Assembly (NCBI GenBank): GCA_017532725.1
Contig: JAFXIZ010000047.1
Span: 1-51,987 of the forward strand
DNA length: 51,987 bases
Reading direction: 5' to 3'
DNA from: Bacteroidaceae bacterium
GTDB lineage: Bacteria > Bacteroidota > Bacteroidia > Bacteroidales > Barnesiellaceae_A
Under the pieces are notes generated by a model. It searched no databases and had not been told where the DNA came from. It worked only from the letters and a program-made list of their open reading frames with translations. A program made the translations under genes and the position numbers. This document shows positions 27,966 through 37,430 of this stretch, one piece after another; within the stretch, counting starts at the first letter, position 1, and every line of letters begins with the position of its first letter.

Positions 27966-29636
27966 TTAAACAATGCCCTCTACGTTACCGTCGTCGGCGA
28001 GGTGTATGTTGACGGCTTGGGGAGTCTTGCTCAAGCCCGGCATACGCATAATATCGCCTGCAAGAGCCACTACAAAGCCACTACCGGCATTGAGTTCGAT
28101 ATCCTTAATGTTGATTTCAAAGCCTTCAACACTGCCGTAACGCTTGGCATCGGCACTGAACGAGAATTGTGTCTTGGCTATACATACGGGAAGGTTGCCC
28201 ATACCCCACTTCTCTATCAGGGCTATCTCTTTCTGCGCTTTGGGGCCAAAGACTACAGAGCCTGCACCGTAGATGTTCTTGGCAACCTTGGTAATCTTCT
28301 CTTTGAGGCTATCTTCCAACTCATAAGCGTAGCGAATAGGTGCAGAAGGCTCGTTCTCAATCAATTCGACAGCAGCCTGTGCCAACTCGGCAGCACCTGC
28401 ACCACCCTCGGCATAGGCATTGTTGATAACGCAACGTACGCCCAACTCGGCACAATGCTCCATTACCATTGCAATCTCCTCATCGGTATCCGATGCGAAA
28501 CGGTTGAAGCATACAAGCACTGTTTGACCAAACTTGCGCAAGTTGGCAACGTGACGGTCGAGGTTGGCAAAACCGGTTTTCAAGCCCTCGGCATTGGGCA
28601 GTTTGATTTCGGTTTCGGGTACGCCACCGTGCATCTTCAATGCAAGCGTAGAGGCCACGAGCACAGTAAGGTCGGGCTTCAAGCCGGCCTGACGGCACTT
28701 GATATCGAGGAACTTCTCGGCACCGAGGTCGGCACCAAAACCGGCTTCGGTCACCGTATAATCGGCCCACGACATAGCCATACGGGTAGCAATTACCGAG
28801 TTACAACCGTGAGCAATGTTGGCAAACGGGCCACCGTGTATGATAACAGGGTTATGCTCGGTTGTCTGCACAAGGTTGGGGTTGATGGCATCCTTGAGCA
28901 ATGCCACAACAGCACCTGTCACGCCCAAGTCGTTGACTGTAAATGGAGTATCATCGTAACGAACGCCCAACACGATGCGACCTATACGCACATAGAGGTC
29001 CTCGATGTTGCGTGCCAAACACAAGATAGCCATAATCTCGGATGCAGGAGTAATGTCGAAACCTGTTTCGGTGGGAATACCATTGGTAGAGCCACCCAAA
29101 CCCGACACGATATTGCGCAATGAACGGTCGTTCATATCAAGTACGCGACGCCACATTACCTTCTTCAATCCCACTTGTTTCGAGCGGTTGTGATAGAGGT
29201 AGTTATCGAGCAAGGCAGCAATAAGGTTGTTGGCCGAAGTAATGGCGTGAAAGTCGCCTGTAAAGTGTAGGTTGATATCCTCCGAAGGCAATACTTGAGC
29301 ATAACCACCACCTGTAGCACCACCCTTCATACCAAAGCAGGGGCCCAACGAAGGCTCACGCAAGGCGATAATGGCTTTCTTACCTATGTGGTTAAGTCCC
29401 ATACCCAAACCAATGCTGACGGTAGTCTTACCCACACCGGCCTTGGTAGCCGTAATGGCAGTAACCAGAATCAGGTGATTTTTAGCCACCTTCTTGTCAT
29501 CGATGAGTCTATAGGGAACTTTGGCAATGTACTTACCATAGTTAAACACATCTTCATCGGGGAAGCCAACCTTGGCTGCGACCTCGCGAATGTTTTTCAA
29601 CTCCGTAGCGCGAGCAATTTCAATGTCTGTTTTCAT
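27966..29636 (-). CDS. fhs: Formate-tetrahydrofolate ligase
   Basis: 556 residues, the usual size. ATP-binding loop [10 protein letters not shown] (about 63-72), then [46 protein letters not shown] and [14 protein letters not shown], all family landmarks. It makes 10-formyl-THF from formate, THF and ATP, or runs in reverse. With folD and the hut-encoded FtcD/FchA it can use one-carbon units released from histidine. It follows uvrB by 25 bp. Confidence 0.97.
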   Translation of the reverse strand: MKTDIEIARATELKNIREVAAKVGFPDEDVFNYGKYIAKVPYRLIDDKKVAKNHLILVTAITATKAGVGKTTVSIGLGMGLNHIGKKAIIALREPSLGPCFGMKGGATGGGYAQVLPSEDINLHFTGDFHAITSANNLIAALLDNYLYHNRSKQVGLKKVMWRRVLDMNDRSLRNIVSGLGGSTNGIPTETGFDITPASEIMAILCLARNIEDLYVRIGRIVLGVRYDDTPFTVNDLGVTGAVVALLKDAINPNLVQTTEHNPVIIHGGPFANIAHGCNSVIATRMAMSWADYTVTEAGFGADLGAEKFLDIKCRQAGLKPDLTVLVASTLALKMHGGVPETEIKLPNAEGLKTGFANLDRHVANLRKFGQTVLVCFNRFASDTDEEIAMVMEHCAELGVRCVINNAYAEGGAGAAELAQAAVELIENEPSAPIRYAYELEDSLKEKITKVAKNIYGAGSVVFGPKAQKEIALIEKWGMGNLPVCIAKTQFSFSADAKRYGSVEGFEINIKDIELNAGSGFVVALAGDIMRMPGLSKTPQAVNIHLADDGNVEGIV

Positions 29637-29661
29637 AGTTCAAAATTATATTATATTAAAG

Positions 29662-31695
29662 TTAATTTTCGGTTTTCAGCAGATTGAGTTTATCTTCAAG
29701 TTTGAGCATCTCATCACGCAATCGCGCCGCCTCGATAAAGTCCATTTGTCGGGCAGCATCGAGCATATCTTTGCGGGTGCGCTCGATACTTTTTTCGAGT
29801 TGTGCCACACTCATATACGGCACAATGGGGTCGGCAGCAACATTGGCAGTGGGGATATACTCCATTGCATAGGGCTGTGCCGTTGCGCCCTCGGGCTTGC
29901 CACTGCGCATAAGCACCTCGCGACGCGCCTTGCTGATGGCCTGTGGTGTGATACCGTTTGCCTCGTTGTACGCCAACTGCTTCTCACGACGGCGATTTGT
30001 TTCGTCGATGGTCTGCTGCATACTGTCGGTTATCTTGTCGGCATACATAATGACCGATCCGTTGAGGTTTCGCGCAGCACGACCCACAGTCTGCGTGAGC
30101 GAACGATGCGAACGCAGGAAACCCTCTTTGTCGGCATCGAGTATAGCGACAAGCGATACTTCGGGTAAGTCGAGTCCTTCGCGCAGCAAGTTCACACCCA
30201 CCAATACGTCGTAAACGCCGGCTCGCAAGTCCTCCAAAATTTGTATGCGGTCGAGCGTATCGACATCGGAGTGTATGTAGTTGCTGTGTATATTCAAACG
30301 CAACAGGTAGGCATTGAGTTCTTCGGCCATACGCTTGGTAAGTGTAGTGACAAGCACTCGCTCATCGCGTTCGATGCGCAATTGTATCTCTTCGAGGAGG
30401 TCGTCAATCTGGTTAAGACTCGGGCGCACCTCAATGGTGGGATCTAACAAGCCGGTAGGTCGTATAACCTGCTCGACAAAGACACCTTCGCTGCGATTCA
30501 ATTCATAATCGGCCGGTGTGGCACTGACATAGATGGTCTGCTTAACAAGGCTCTCAAACTCCTCGAACTTGAGGGGACGGTTATCGACAGCCGCCGGCAG
30601 GCGAAAACCATACTCTACCAAATTCATCTTGCGCGAGGCATCGCCACCATACATAGCCCGTATTTGTGGCACGGTAACGTGACTCTCATCGATGATAACA
30701 AGAAAATCGTCGGGGAAGTAGTCGAGCAGACAGAATGGGCGTGTACCCGGAGCGCGACCGTCGAAGTAACGAGAATAGTTTTCGATACCCGAACAGTAGC
30801 CCAACTCGCGTATCATCTCGACGTCGTACGTCACACGTTCATACAGTCGCTTGGCTTCATACTCCTTGCCTATCGACCTGAAGAAATCGACCTGCTTGCC
30901 GAGGTCGAGTTGTATCTGCTCAATGGCTCGGGCTATACACTCCTTGGTAGTAACAAAGATATTGGCAGGGTATATTTTATAACTGTCGAACGTGGCAGTA
31001 CTCATACCCGACTGAGGGTCGATGGTGGAGATACTCTCTATCTCATCACCCCAAAAGACAACACGCAGAGCCGTCTCATCATACGCCAAATATATATCGA
31101 CGGTGTCACCCTTCACACGAAAGGTGCCCCGTTTAAATTCCACTTCATTGCGCGAATAGAGCGCATCGACAAGGTGTCGCAAGAAGTCGTTGCGATCGCA
31201 ACACTCTCCCACCTTGATTTCGGTAACATTTGAATGAAAATCTTGAGGATTTCCTATACCATAGAGGCACGACACCGACGACACTACCACAACATCGCTA
31301 CGCCCCGACAGCAGAGCCGAGGTAGTGGCAAGTCGCAGACGGTCAATCTCCTCATTAATAGCGAGGTCCTTTTCGATGTAAGTATCGGTGGTGGGGATGT
31401 AAGCCTCGGGCTGGTAATAGTCGTAGTACGACACAAAATAATGTACAGCATTGTCGGGGAAGAAACTCTTGAACTCGCTGTACAATTGGGCAGCCAACGT
31501 CTTATTATGGCTGAGAATAAGAGTGGGCTTCTTTACACGCTCAATGACATTGGCCATTGTAAACGTCTTGCCCGAACCGGTAACGCCCAATAAGGTTTGT
31601 GCAGGAATACCATCAAAGACACCCCTGCACAATTCTTCAATCGCCTCGGGCTGATCGCCTGTAGGAGAGAAGGGCGATACCAACTTAAACTCCAT
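29662..31695 (-). CDS. uvrB: Excinuclease ABC subunit B
   Basis: 677 residues. Walker A GVTGSGKT (37-44), the DNA-inserting beta-hairpin [21 protein letters not shown] (about 90-110), helicase motifs ([41 protein letters not shown]) and a C-terminal UVR domain ([20 protein letters not shown]...). It verifies DNA damage and hands over to UvrC in nucleotide excision repair. It is 21 bp after pspC. Confidence 0.98.
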   Translation of the reverse strand: MEFKLVSPFSPTGDQPEAIEELCRGVFDGIPAQTLLGVTGSGKTFTMANVIERVKKPTLILSHNKTLAAQLYSEFKSFFPDNAVHYFVSYYDYYQPEAYIPTTDTYIEKDLAINEEIDRLRLATTSALLSGRSDVVVVSSVSCLYGIGNPQDFHSNVTEIKVGECCDRNDFLRHLVDALYSRNEVEFKRGTFRVKGDTVDIYLAYDETALRVVFWGDEIESISTIDPQSGMSTATFDSYKIYPANIFVTTKECIARAIEQIQLDLGKQVDFFRSIGKEYEAKRLYERVTYDVEMIRELGYCSGIENYSRYFDGRAPGTRPFCLLDYFPDDFLVIIDESHVTVPQIRAMYGGDASRKMNLVEYGFRLPAAVDNRPLKFEEFESLVKQTIYVSATPADYELNRSEGVFVEQVIRPTGLLDPTIEVRPSLNQIDDLLEEIQLRIERDERVLVTTLTKRMAEELNAYLLRLNIHSNYIHSDVDTLDRIQILEDLRAGVYDVLVGVNLLREGLDLPEVSLVAILDADKEGFLRSHRSLTQTVGRAARNLNGSVIMYADKITDSMQQTIDETNRRREKQLAYNEANGITPQAISKARREVLMRSGKPEGATAQPYAMEYIPTANVAADPIVPYMSVAQLEKSIERTRKDMLDAARQMDFIEAARLRDEMLKLEDKLNLLKTEN

Positions 31696-31716
31696 ACAAA
31701 GAGGCCTATTATTCTA

Positions 31717-31905
31717 TTACTCTTCGGGCATTACCAACCAAGCGAGGATGTACATCCAGAAGCCCAGACTGCCAAACAACAAGGCAATCACAGCGATAAG
31801 ACGTACAACGGTAGGATCAACACCCATATACTTTGCCAAACCAAGGCATACACCGGCAATCTTCTTACCTTCGCGCACACGCACGAGTTTTTTTGTTTCA
31901 CTCAT
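31717..31905 (-). CDS. Small PspC-domain membrane protein
   Basis: 62 residues, a single PspC domain: RVREGKKIAGVCLGLAKYMGVDPTVVRLIAVIALLFGS then a hydrophobic helix ending LAWLVMPEE. In proteobacteria PspC is part of the phage-shock membrane-stress response; in Bacteroidota such one-domain proteins have no proven role. It is the first gene of pspC-uvrB-fhs, with a -7 match at 31962-31969. Confidence 0.88.
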   Translation of the reverse strand: MSETKKLVRVREGKKIAGVCLGLAKYMGVDPTVVRLIAVIALLFGSLGFWMYILAWLVMPEE

Positions 31906-31961
31906 TATCTTAAAAATTAATAATTAAACATTCTTTGCAACAATAATGTGCATTATCACTG

Positions 31962-31969
31962 CAAAGATA
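31962..31969 (-). promoter_or_regulatory. -7 element (TATCTTTG) before pspC-uvrB-fhs
   Basis: Minus-strand TATCTTTG at 31969-31962, 57 bp before the pspC ATG. No -33 TTTG at the usual distance. Confidence 0.4.
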
Positions 31970-32093
31970 ACAATATAAGCCAACAACACAGCATAAGAGA
32001 CTCATTTTTTATCACAAGATTGTCGTATTACGACCAAAAATCGAGGTTTTTCACCCTATTACACATATTTAATCGTTAAAAATTCAATTCATA

Positions 32094-32125
32094 TTCGTTT
32101 TATTTGCAAGTATTGTGTAACTTTG
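32094..32125 (+). promoter_or_regulatory. Promoter match for bamD-rpoZ
   Basis: TTCG (32094-32097, one mismatch from TTTG), 20 nt, then TAACTTTG (32118-32125). Predicted start about 32132, 16 nt before the bamD ATG. Confidence 0.5.
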
Positions 32126-32147
32126 CAGTTCGGTAAATAGTATAGTT

Positions 32148-32948
32148 ATGCGAAAGATTGTAATATTCCTCCTTTTTACACTACTCCTCACATCTTGTGG
32201 AGAATTTGAAAAAGTGCGCAAGAGTACCGATTACGAATTGAAGTACGACTATGCCAAGAGCGCATTTGAAAAAGGAAAATACTTGGAATGTGCTACCTTG
32301 CTCGAAGAGTTGGTAACAATATACAAAGGCTCCACCAAAGCCGAGGAGACTTTGTACCTGCTTGCGCGTAGTTATTACGAAAACAAAGATTACCTTACAG
32401 CAGGCGAGTATTTCAAGGCCTACTATCGCAACTTCCCCAAAGGCCAATACGCCGAGTTGTCGCGCTATTACTGTGGATATGGCTACTACCTCGACTCGCC
32501 CGATGCCCGATTGGATCAGTCGGGAACGTACAAGGCCATAGATGAGATGCAACAATTCCTCGACTATTATCCTCGCAGCGAGAAAGCACCCGAAGCACAA
32601 AAGATAATATTCGAGTTGCAAGACAAGTTGGTGTACAAAGAAGTACTCAATGCACAACTATACTACAACTTGGGCAACTACTTGGGCAACAACTATCAGT
32701 CGGCCATTATCACGGCACAGAACGCCTTGAAGGAGTATCCCTACACACAGTATAAAGAGACACTGATGTTGCTCATACTCAAGTCGAAATTTCAAGAAGC
32801 CTCGCAAAGTTACGACGAGCGCAAGCCCGAACGTTTCAGAGGCGTTATCGATGAATACTATTCGTTTATCAATGAATTTCCCGAAAGCAACAACCTGAAA
32901 GAGGCCGAGCGCATCTACAAGGTAGCCAACCGATATGTAAAAGATTAA
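32148..32948 (+). CDS. bamD: Outer-membrane assembly lipoprotein BamD
   Basis: 266 residues. Lipoprotein signal with lipobox LLTSC ending at Cys17, then TPR-like helical repeats (YDYAKSAFEKGKYLECATLLEEL, ETLYLLARSYYENKDYLTAGEYFKAYYRNFP, DYYPRSEKAPEAQKII). BamD works with BamA to fold outer-membrane barrel proteins. It precedes rpoZ by 22 bp, a pairing common in Bacteroidota. Confidence 0.95.
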   Translation: MRKIVIFLLFTLLLTSCGEFEKVRKSTDYELKYDYAKSAFEKGKYLECATLLEELVTIYKGSTKAEETLYLLARSYYENKDYLTAGEYFKAYYRNFPKGQYAELSRYYCGYGYYLDSPDARLDQSGTYKAIDEMQQFLDYYPRSEKAPEAQKIIFELQDKLVYKEVLNAQLYYNLGNYLGNNYQSAIITAQNALKEYPYTQYKETLMLLILKSKFQEASQSYDERKPERFRGVIDEYYSFINEFPESNNLKEAERIYKVANRYVKD

Positions 32949-32970
32949 AAAACAAATTATCATAAACACT

Positions 32971-33321
32971 ATGGATTATAAGAAAACAAATGCTCCAACC
33001 AACACTGTAACTCGCGATATGACAACACTGTCGGAGGATACAGGTAATGTGTACGAAACTGTAAGCATCATCGCCAAGCGTGCCAACCAAATAGCCCGCG
33101 AGATGAAAGAGGAACTCGACAACAAGTTGCAAGAATTTGCAGCAAGTTCCGACAAAGACAATATGGAAGAAGAAAACGAAAATCGCGAACAAATAGAGGT
33201 ATCGCGCTATTACGAGAAGTTGCCCAAACCCACACTCATTGCTACACAAGAGTACATCGAGGGTCGCGTATATCATCGTAATCCCGAGAAAGACAAAAAC
33301 ATCGACGACGAAATCGATTAA
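32971..33321 (+). CDS. rpoZ: RNA polymerase omega subunit (Rpb6-like)
   Basis: 116 residues. The stretch NVYETVSIIAKRANQIAREMKEELDNKLQEFA is the Rpb6/omega signature in its Bacteroidota form; the C-terminal PTLIATQEYIEGRVYHRNPEK is conserved in that group. Omega helps assemble and stabilise RNA polymerase. It follows bamD and is closed by the terminator at 33384-33421. Confidence 0.92.
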   Translation: MDYKKTNAPTNTVTRDMTTLSEDTGNVYETVSIIAKRANQIAREMKEELDNKLQEFAASSDKDNMEEENENREQIEVSRYYEKLPKPTLIATQEYIEGRVYHRNPEKDKNIDDEID

Positions 33322-33383
33322 TGGCAACACCATAGTTTGCATTATACGCAAAACACTATTTCATAATAAATAGAACTATGTTG

Positions 33384-33421
33384 AGGCAGTATCAAAATGT
33401 GAATTTTGAACTGCCTTTTTT
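33384..33421 (+). terminator. Terminator of bamD-rpoZ
   Basis: AGGCAGT-A-TCAAAAT, loop GTGA, ATTTTGA-ACTGCCT, then TTTTT. A stem of 14 pairs with one bulged A, about 60 bp after the rpoZ stop. Confidence 0.8.
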
Positions 33422-33515
33422 ATGTTGGCATACGCTGTTGCCACTCAATGAGTTGTCAAGACACCCCCTCGGGCTACTCTCATAAGGCAGTCTCGCTGTT
33501 TTTGTAACCATATTA

Positions 33516-33548
33516 TTTGTTGCGCATCGCCATTTTTTATTACTTTTG
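33516..33548 (+). promoter_or_regulatory. Promoter match for the outer-membrane protein gene at 33571
   Basis: TTTG (33516-33519), 21 nt, then TACTTTTG (33541-33548). Predicted start about 33555, 16 nt before the ATG at 33571; this rules out the in-frame upstream start at 33517. Confidence 0.55.
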
Positions 33549-33570
33549 CACAGTATTTTGTATCGAATAT

Positions 33571-34386
33571 ATGAGAAACTACCTCGCAATATGTATCGTT
33601 ATGCTATCGGTGCTATGCTACACCGACACCCTTGTGGCGCGCCCCAACGCAACAAGCAACGAAAGTTATGCCTTCGCTGCAAGCCACAGCAACGATAACG
33701 ACGAGGAAATAATATACGCCGGCAAGAACACCAAAAAGAAGAAAAAGAAAAAATCGTTCAACGCACCCAAGACCGACGACTTTTGGGGCGTATCGGCCGG
33801 TTATGTGTCGAAAGTGTGGAGCAAAGAGAGCAACGGCACGAAAACCAACGCCGGATTATACGGTGGCGATTGGCTGCACGGCATACAGTTTGGCTTGCGC
33901 TTCAACCCCCAATTTAAGTACGGTTTCGGTATGAATATAGGTCTGCTATACGAATACTACCACAACAAAAGCGCCTTACACACCGACGGCATAGACGAGA
34001 ATGGTGCAACATTCAATTATAACCAGACACTCAACGAACACGTTCTACGCCTCCCTCTATACCTCGAATATCGCCTCAACTTCAGCAAGGCATTTCAACT
34101 ATTCTTCTACGGAGGACTCTCGGGCGACTATGTAGTATCGGGCACAATGGAATATACCAAAGAGGGAAATCAAGAACCATATCACAAGGAAAAGGAGATA
34201 TATGGCAGCATCATACCATCGGCGCAACGATACAACGTGTCACTGATATACGGTGGAGGCATTCGTTTCAACGCCGTACAATTCAATGTCAACTCCGAAA
34301 TGGGTCTTATCAACCTATCCCCCAGCGAGGAGTACATAATAAAGCAAAACAATCCGTTGAGCATATCACTCTCCATTATGTTCTGA
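33571..34386 (+). CDS. Outer-membrane beta-barrel protein (PorT-like family)
   Basis: 271 residues from MRNYLAICIVMLSVLCYTDT at 33571. After the signal peptide there is a low-complexity lysine run (NTKKKKKKKSF), then strands with the PorT/OMP_b-brl_2 look: GLRFNPQFKYGFGMNIGLLYEYY, LRLPLYLEYRLNFSKAFQLFFYGGLSGDYV, VSLIYGGGIRFNAVQFNV, and a C-terminal SISLSIMF ending in Phe as outer-membrane barrels do. No precise function is recognised. It is a single-gene unit ended by the terminator at 34406-34445. Confidence 0.75.
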   Translation: MRNYLAICIVMLSVLCYTDTLVARPNATSNESYAFAASHSNDNDEEIIYAGKNTKKKKKKKSFNAPKTDDFWGVSAGYVSKVWSKESNGTKTNAGLYGGDWLHGIQFGLRFNPQFKYGFGMNIGLLYEYYHNKSALHTDGIDENGATFNYNQTLNEHVLRLPLYLEYRLNFSKAFQLFFYGGLSGDYVVSGTMEYTKEGNQEPYHKEKEIYGSIIPSAQRYNVSLIYGGGIRFNAVQFNVNSEMGLINLSPSEEYIIKQNNPLSISLSIMF

Positions 34387-34405
34387 TACACAACGAAAAG
34401 GATAT

Positions 34406-34445
34406 AAAAAAAGATTTACACTCCGAGGGGTGTAAATCTTTTTTT
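34406..34445. terminator. Bidirectional terminator between the barrel protein gene and ssrA
   Basis: A perfect 16-bp stem (34406-34421 with 34430-34445) running from the A-tract through GATTTACAC to GTGTAAATC and the T-tract, so both strands end in a T run. It serves the plus-strand gene at 33571 and the minus-strand tmRNA. Confidence 0.85.
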
Positions 34446-34448
34446 ATG

Positions 34449-34843
34449 TGGAGCTGGAGGGAATCGAACCCTCGTCCAAACGAGGAACTGATGAGCTTTC
34501 TACACGCTTATCTTCGTTAAGATTGTAGGGAAATGGCAAGCACGAAGCAACCAACCAAGACCTTAGTCCCTAAAGTTTCGCCATTGGCTCGGGACACGCC
34601 GCCGGCTATTTCCGATTTACCTGCACCACCAAGTCGGAACGCTTCGGAACCACAGCATCCGGGTGATGTCTCGTTCCCTCACCTTGTGGGGGAATAAAGC
34701 TAATCTACTGTACTTCGATTAAGCAGCGAGAGCGTAAGTATTTTCGCCAATTAAATTTTTGAAGTCTGAGATTAAAGAGCCAGGCTACGAAGCTCTGCGT
34801 GCTTACACACCACCTCTACCCGCTGTCAAAGCCAGTCAGCCCC
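34449..34843 (-). ncRNA. ssrA: Transfer-messenger RNA (tmRNA)
   Basis: On the minus strand the 5' end GGGGCTGACTGG (34843) pairs with the 3' end CAGCTCC plus discriminator A (34449); the T-arm reads GAGGGTTCGATTCCCTC. CCA is not encoded. The tag frame (34748-34719) encodes GENTYALAA followed by TAA, matching Bacteroidota tags ending in ALAA. tmRNA rescues stalled ribosomes and tags the product for proteolysis with SmpB. Length is about 395 nt. Confidence 0.95.
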
Positions 34844-34958
34844 GTGGTATGTCGAGCGACATATCGCTATATCTTCGCTCATTGGGGTTGCGAAGATACA
34901 ACTAAATATGCTACTGTTCCAAAAAATTGCGCCGTTTTTTTTGTTTTATTATCGTTTA

Positions 34959-35714
34959 TCAGCCTACCACAACATTGGCATCTTCTACGATTAGAGGCTC
35001 TTGCATACCGGCAGGGAATGCCTGACGGTAAAGTGCTGCTTGCGCATACATAAGTGTTATCATCGACACAAACATACCTACAAAGAAGCACAAGCAACCT
35101 ATAATCACGACAAGTACCGACAACAAGATGAAGAGCAAAATCTTACCTTGCAAGGGTGCCGAAGCACTCCAACTCATCTTCATAGCCTCTACAGCACCTA
35201 CCTTGCGATCGACAAATATATAGGGCGCAAAGATAAAGCGTATGCCCATATACACAACAGGTATCAGAGCCAACAAGATACATAAGCCCAAGTCGCTCAT
35301 TGCCGACATTAAATACTCGGGGTTGGACATACTGTTAAGGTCGATATTGACATCGCATACCAAGCAACCTACTATAAGAATGATGAAGAAGGGTATATAC
35401 ATAAGCAAGCCCAATATAATCATCATCCAAGTAAAGCCACCCAAGCGATGTATCATCTCGCCAAATACACCAAATCGAGGCTCTTCACCATCGACAACAT
35501 CTATAGTGAGGCGTGATATTCCCAATGACCAAATAAAAGATATTGCCAATAACAACAATTGGCATATTGCACCCATTACTCCGGTTGCAGGCAGGAACGA
35601 GAACAACATATTTACTACCATATAAGCCAATACAAGACCCAAAGAGACAATAAAGTGACTCTTGGTCATCTTCCAACCGGTCTTTAATGCCGATATTACA
35701 TCAATCGCGTTCAT
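34959..35714 (-). CDS. Multi-pass membrane protein of unknown function
   Basis: About 251-253 residues (adjacent Met codons at 35720 and 35714). At least five hydrophobic segments: FIVSLGLVLAYMVVNMLFSF, MGAICQLLLLAISFIWSL, WMMIILGLLMYIPFFIILIV, LCILLALIPVVYMGIRFIF, and ILLFILLSVLVVIIGCLCFF. The layout and EAMKMSWSAS before the last helices resemble DUF975/DUF4013-like integral membrane proteins. No catalytic motif is visible. A minus-strand -7 box lies at 35742-35749; it is divergent from the B3/B4 gene. Confidence 0.7.
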   Translation of the reverse strand: MNAIDVISALKTGWKMTKSHFIVSLGLVLAYMVVNMLFSFLPATGVMGAICQLLLLAISFIWSLGISRLTIDVVDGEEPRFGVFGEMIHRLGGFTWMMIILGLLMYIPFFIILIVGCLVCDVNIDLNSMSNPEYLMSAMSDLGLCILLALIPVVYMGIRFIFAPYIFVDRKVGAVEAMKMSWSASAPLQGKILLFILLSVLVVIIGCLCFFVGMFVSMITLMYAQAALYRQAFPAGMQEPLIVEDANVVVG

Positions 35715-35741
35715 AAGCATAGATTTTTGTTTTTATGAATG

Positions 35742-35749
35742 CAAAGATA
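35742..35749 (-). promoter_or_regulatory. -7 element (TATCTTTG) for the membrane protein gene
   Basis: Minus-strand TATCTTTG at 35749-35742, about 22-28 bp before the start codons. It lies inside the 5' extension of the opposite frame, arguing that the B3/B4 protein starts later than 35735. Confidence 0.4.
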
Positions 35750-35833
35750 CGAATAAACGAGCAAGAAATATCAAGCCTCCTTGAATATTTTTTACAGCGA
35801 GTGAAAGTATCTTCCAAAGATATGAAAAAAGCA

Positions 35834-35865
35834 TTTGACAAAATAGAGTATTTGCATTATCTTCG
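35834..35865 (+). promoter_or_regulatory. Promoter-like match before the B3/B4-domain gene
   Basis: TTTG (35834-35837), 20 nt, then TATCTTCG (35858-35865; one mismatch). Predicted start about 35872, 13 nt before the ATG at 35885. Confidence 0.4.
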
Positions 35866-35884
35866 CAGTAAAATATCAAATACT

Positions 35885-36541
35885 ATGAAAGTAAGCATTT
35901 CAACATTGGTGTCCGACGCCTGCCCTACCCTGCGAGCCGGCATCATCAAAGCAAATGTAGTGAACACCCCCACAAGCGATGAGTTGTGGAACGAATTACA
36001 AAATGAGGCTACACGCATAGCCTCGGAATTCAGTACCGAAACACTGTCGAAACGTCCTGCCATAGCCGGCACTCGTAAGGCCTATAAAACATTTGGCAAA
36101 GACCCCGCACGCTATCGTGTTTCATCGGAGGCACTGTGCCGTCGCGCCATTCGTGGACTGGACCTTTATCGCATCAACACACTTGTTGACCTCATCAATG
36201 TCGTATCGATGCGCTCGGGCTACTCGATAGGTGGTTTTGATGCCGACCGTATCAAGGGCGATATGACGCTGGGAGTAGGTACTGCCGATGATGTATTTCA
36301 CGGCATAGGTCGTGGCTTGCTCAACATCGAGGGTATGCCTGTATATCGCGACAACATAGGAGGCGTGGGAACACCCACCAGCGATGAAGAACGCACCAAG
36401 ATAACACTCGACACTACACACCTGCTCATCACCATCAATGCTTACGCACCCGAAATGCCCCTTGAAGAGTGCGTGCAATGGACTGTCGAGTTGCTTGGCA
36501 AGTATGCCCAAGCAACCGATATCGAGAGTTATATCATATAA
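35885..36541 (+). CDS. B3/B4 tRNA-binding-domain protein (COG3382-like)
   Basis: 218 residues from MKVSISTLVSDACPTLRAGI at 35885. The frame is open back to 35735 (268 residues), but that extension overlaps the divergent promoter and lacks family character. The core KTFGKDPARYRVSSEALCRRAIRG and VDLINVVSMRSGYSIGGFDADRI match the B3/B4 domain that edits mischarged tRNA-Phe in PheRS beta and also occurs as stand-alone proteins. A trans-editing or tRNA-related role is possible but not shown. It is 30 bp before the Sua5 gene. Confidence 0.78.
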   Translation: MKVSISTLVSDACPTLRAGIIKANVVNTPTSDELWNELQNEATRIASEFSTETLSKRPAIAGTRKAYKTFGKDPARYRVSSEALCRRAIRGLDLYRINTLVDLINVVSMRSGYSIGGFDADRIKGDMTLGVGTADDVFHGIGRGLLNIEGMPVYRDNIGGVGTPTSDEERTKITLDTTHLLITINAYAPEMPLEECVQWTVELLGKYAQATDIESYII

Positions 36542-36571
36542 TTTACCTAATACCATACCCCACACAAAGCA

Positions 36572-37183
36572 ATGCAACTCATCAAGATATATCCCGACAA
36601 CCCCAACCGTCGCGCCATACAGCAAATAGTGGAAGCCCTGCGCAATGGCGATATCATCATCTACCCCACCGACACGCTGTATGCCATAGGTTGCGATGCA
36701 CTGAACGTTCGCGCCGTCGAGCGCATTTGTCGCATCAAGGGCATAGATGCCGGCAAGGCTCACCTCTCGATAGTATGCCACGACATCAGCGACGTGGCCC
36801 GATATGTACGCATCGACGACACAACGCATCGCCTTATGCGCAAGAATCTGCCCGGAGCATTCACATTCATCCTACCGGCCGGCTCGGGACTACCCAAGAT
36901 ATACAAACAACGCAAAAGCGTAGGCATACGCGTACCCGATAACAACATAGCCCGTGCCATCGTCGAGGAGTTGGGCAACCCCCTACTATCGACCTCGGTA
37001 GCCACCAACCACGATGAGCCGGAATATACCACCAACCCCGAACTTTTGGCCGAACAGTATGCCCAACAAGTCGATTTCATTATAGACGGAGGCGAGGGCG
37101 ACATTGTGGGTAGCACCATCATAGATTGCACCGACGGCGAGCCCGAAATATTACGCCAAGGCAAAGGCGAAATAGAGGAGTGA
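36572..37183 (+). CDS. L-threonylcarbamoyladenylate synthase (Sua5/YrdC family)
   Basis: 203 residues, single YrdC domain. IIIYPTDTLYAIGCDA, the KG and K residues of RICRIKGIDAGKAHLSIVC, PGAFTFILPA, VGIRVPDN and PLLSTSVATN are the conserved nucleotide-binding motifs. It makes threonylcarbamoyl-AMP from threonine, bicarbonate and ATP for the t6A37 tRNA modification. It follows the B3/B4 gene by 30 bp, so two tRNA-linked genes are likely cotranscribed. Confidence 0.9.
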   Translation: MQLIKIYPDNPNRRAIQQIVEALRNGDIIIYPTDTLYAIGCDALNVRAVERICRIKGIDAGKAHLSIVCHDISDVARYVRIDDTTHRLMRKNLPGAFTFILPAGSGLPKIYKQRKSVGIRVPDNNIARAIVEELGNPLLSTSVATNHDEPEYTTNPELLAEQYAQQVDFIIDGGEGDIVGSTIIDCTDGEPEILRQGKGEIEE

Positions 37184-37363
37184 ACAGCGTGTTCCTATTT
37201 TAGACAGAGGTATTTTTTTGATGCTCAAGATTGTGCTTTTCACGAAACATCATTTTTTGTCAAAAAAACAGACTTCGGGCAGTTTACAACAAAAGTTAAG
37301 TCATCACTAATAAAATTTTATCAAATTTAATTGTGGAAATTTTTCAGCAATATAAATTTATGC

Positions 37364-37371
37364 TACCTTTG
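37364..37371 (+). promoter_or_regulatory. -7 element (TACCTTTG) before mdh
   Basis: TACCTTTG matches TAnnTTTG; the predicted start near 37378 gives a 50-nt leader. No good -33 TTTG at 19-22 nt. The 247-bp gap before mdh is otherwise AT-rich and featureless. Confidence 0.45.
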
Positions 37372-37430
37372 TAGCAAGCAAAACAAGCGATAGTTAAACA
37401 TAAAAAAATCAAATATAAAAAATTACAATT

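Noticed and set aside
27864..29123. 419-residue open frame on the plus strand inside fhs
   Set aside because: Antisense shadow of the formate-THF ligase gene; no conserved motifs.
33517..33570. Upstream start for the barrel protein at 33517
   Set aside because: This ATG is inside the -33 element; the signal peptide begins cleanly at 33571.
34449..34480. Isolated tRNA-like T-arm
   Set aside because: It is the 3' end of tmRNA: the acceptor stem pairs with 34843 and a tag frame lies between.
35735..35884. 50-residue N-terminal extension of the B3/B4 protein
   Set aside because: It overlaps the divergent -7 box, and the family start matches MKVSIST at 35885; kept only as an alternative.
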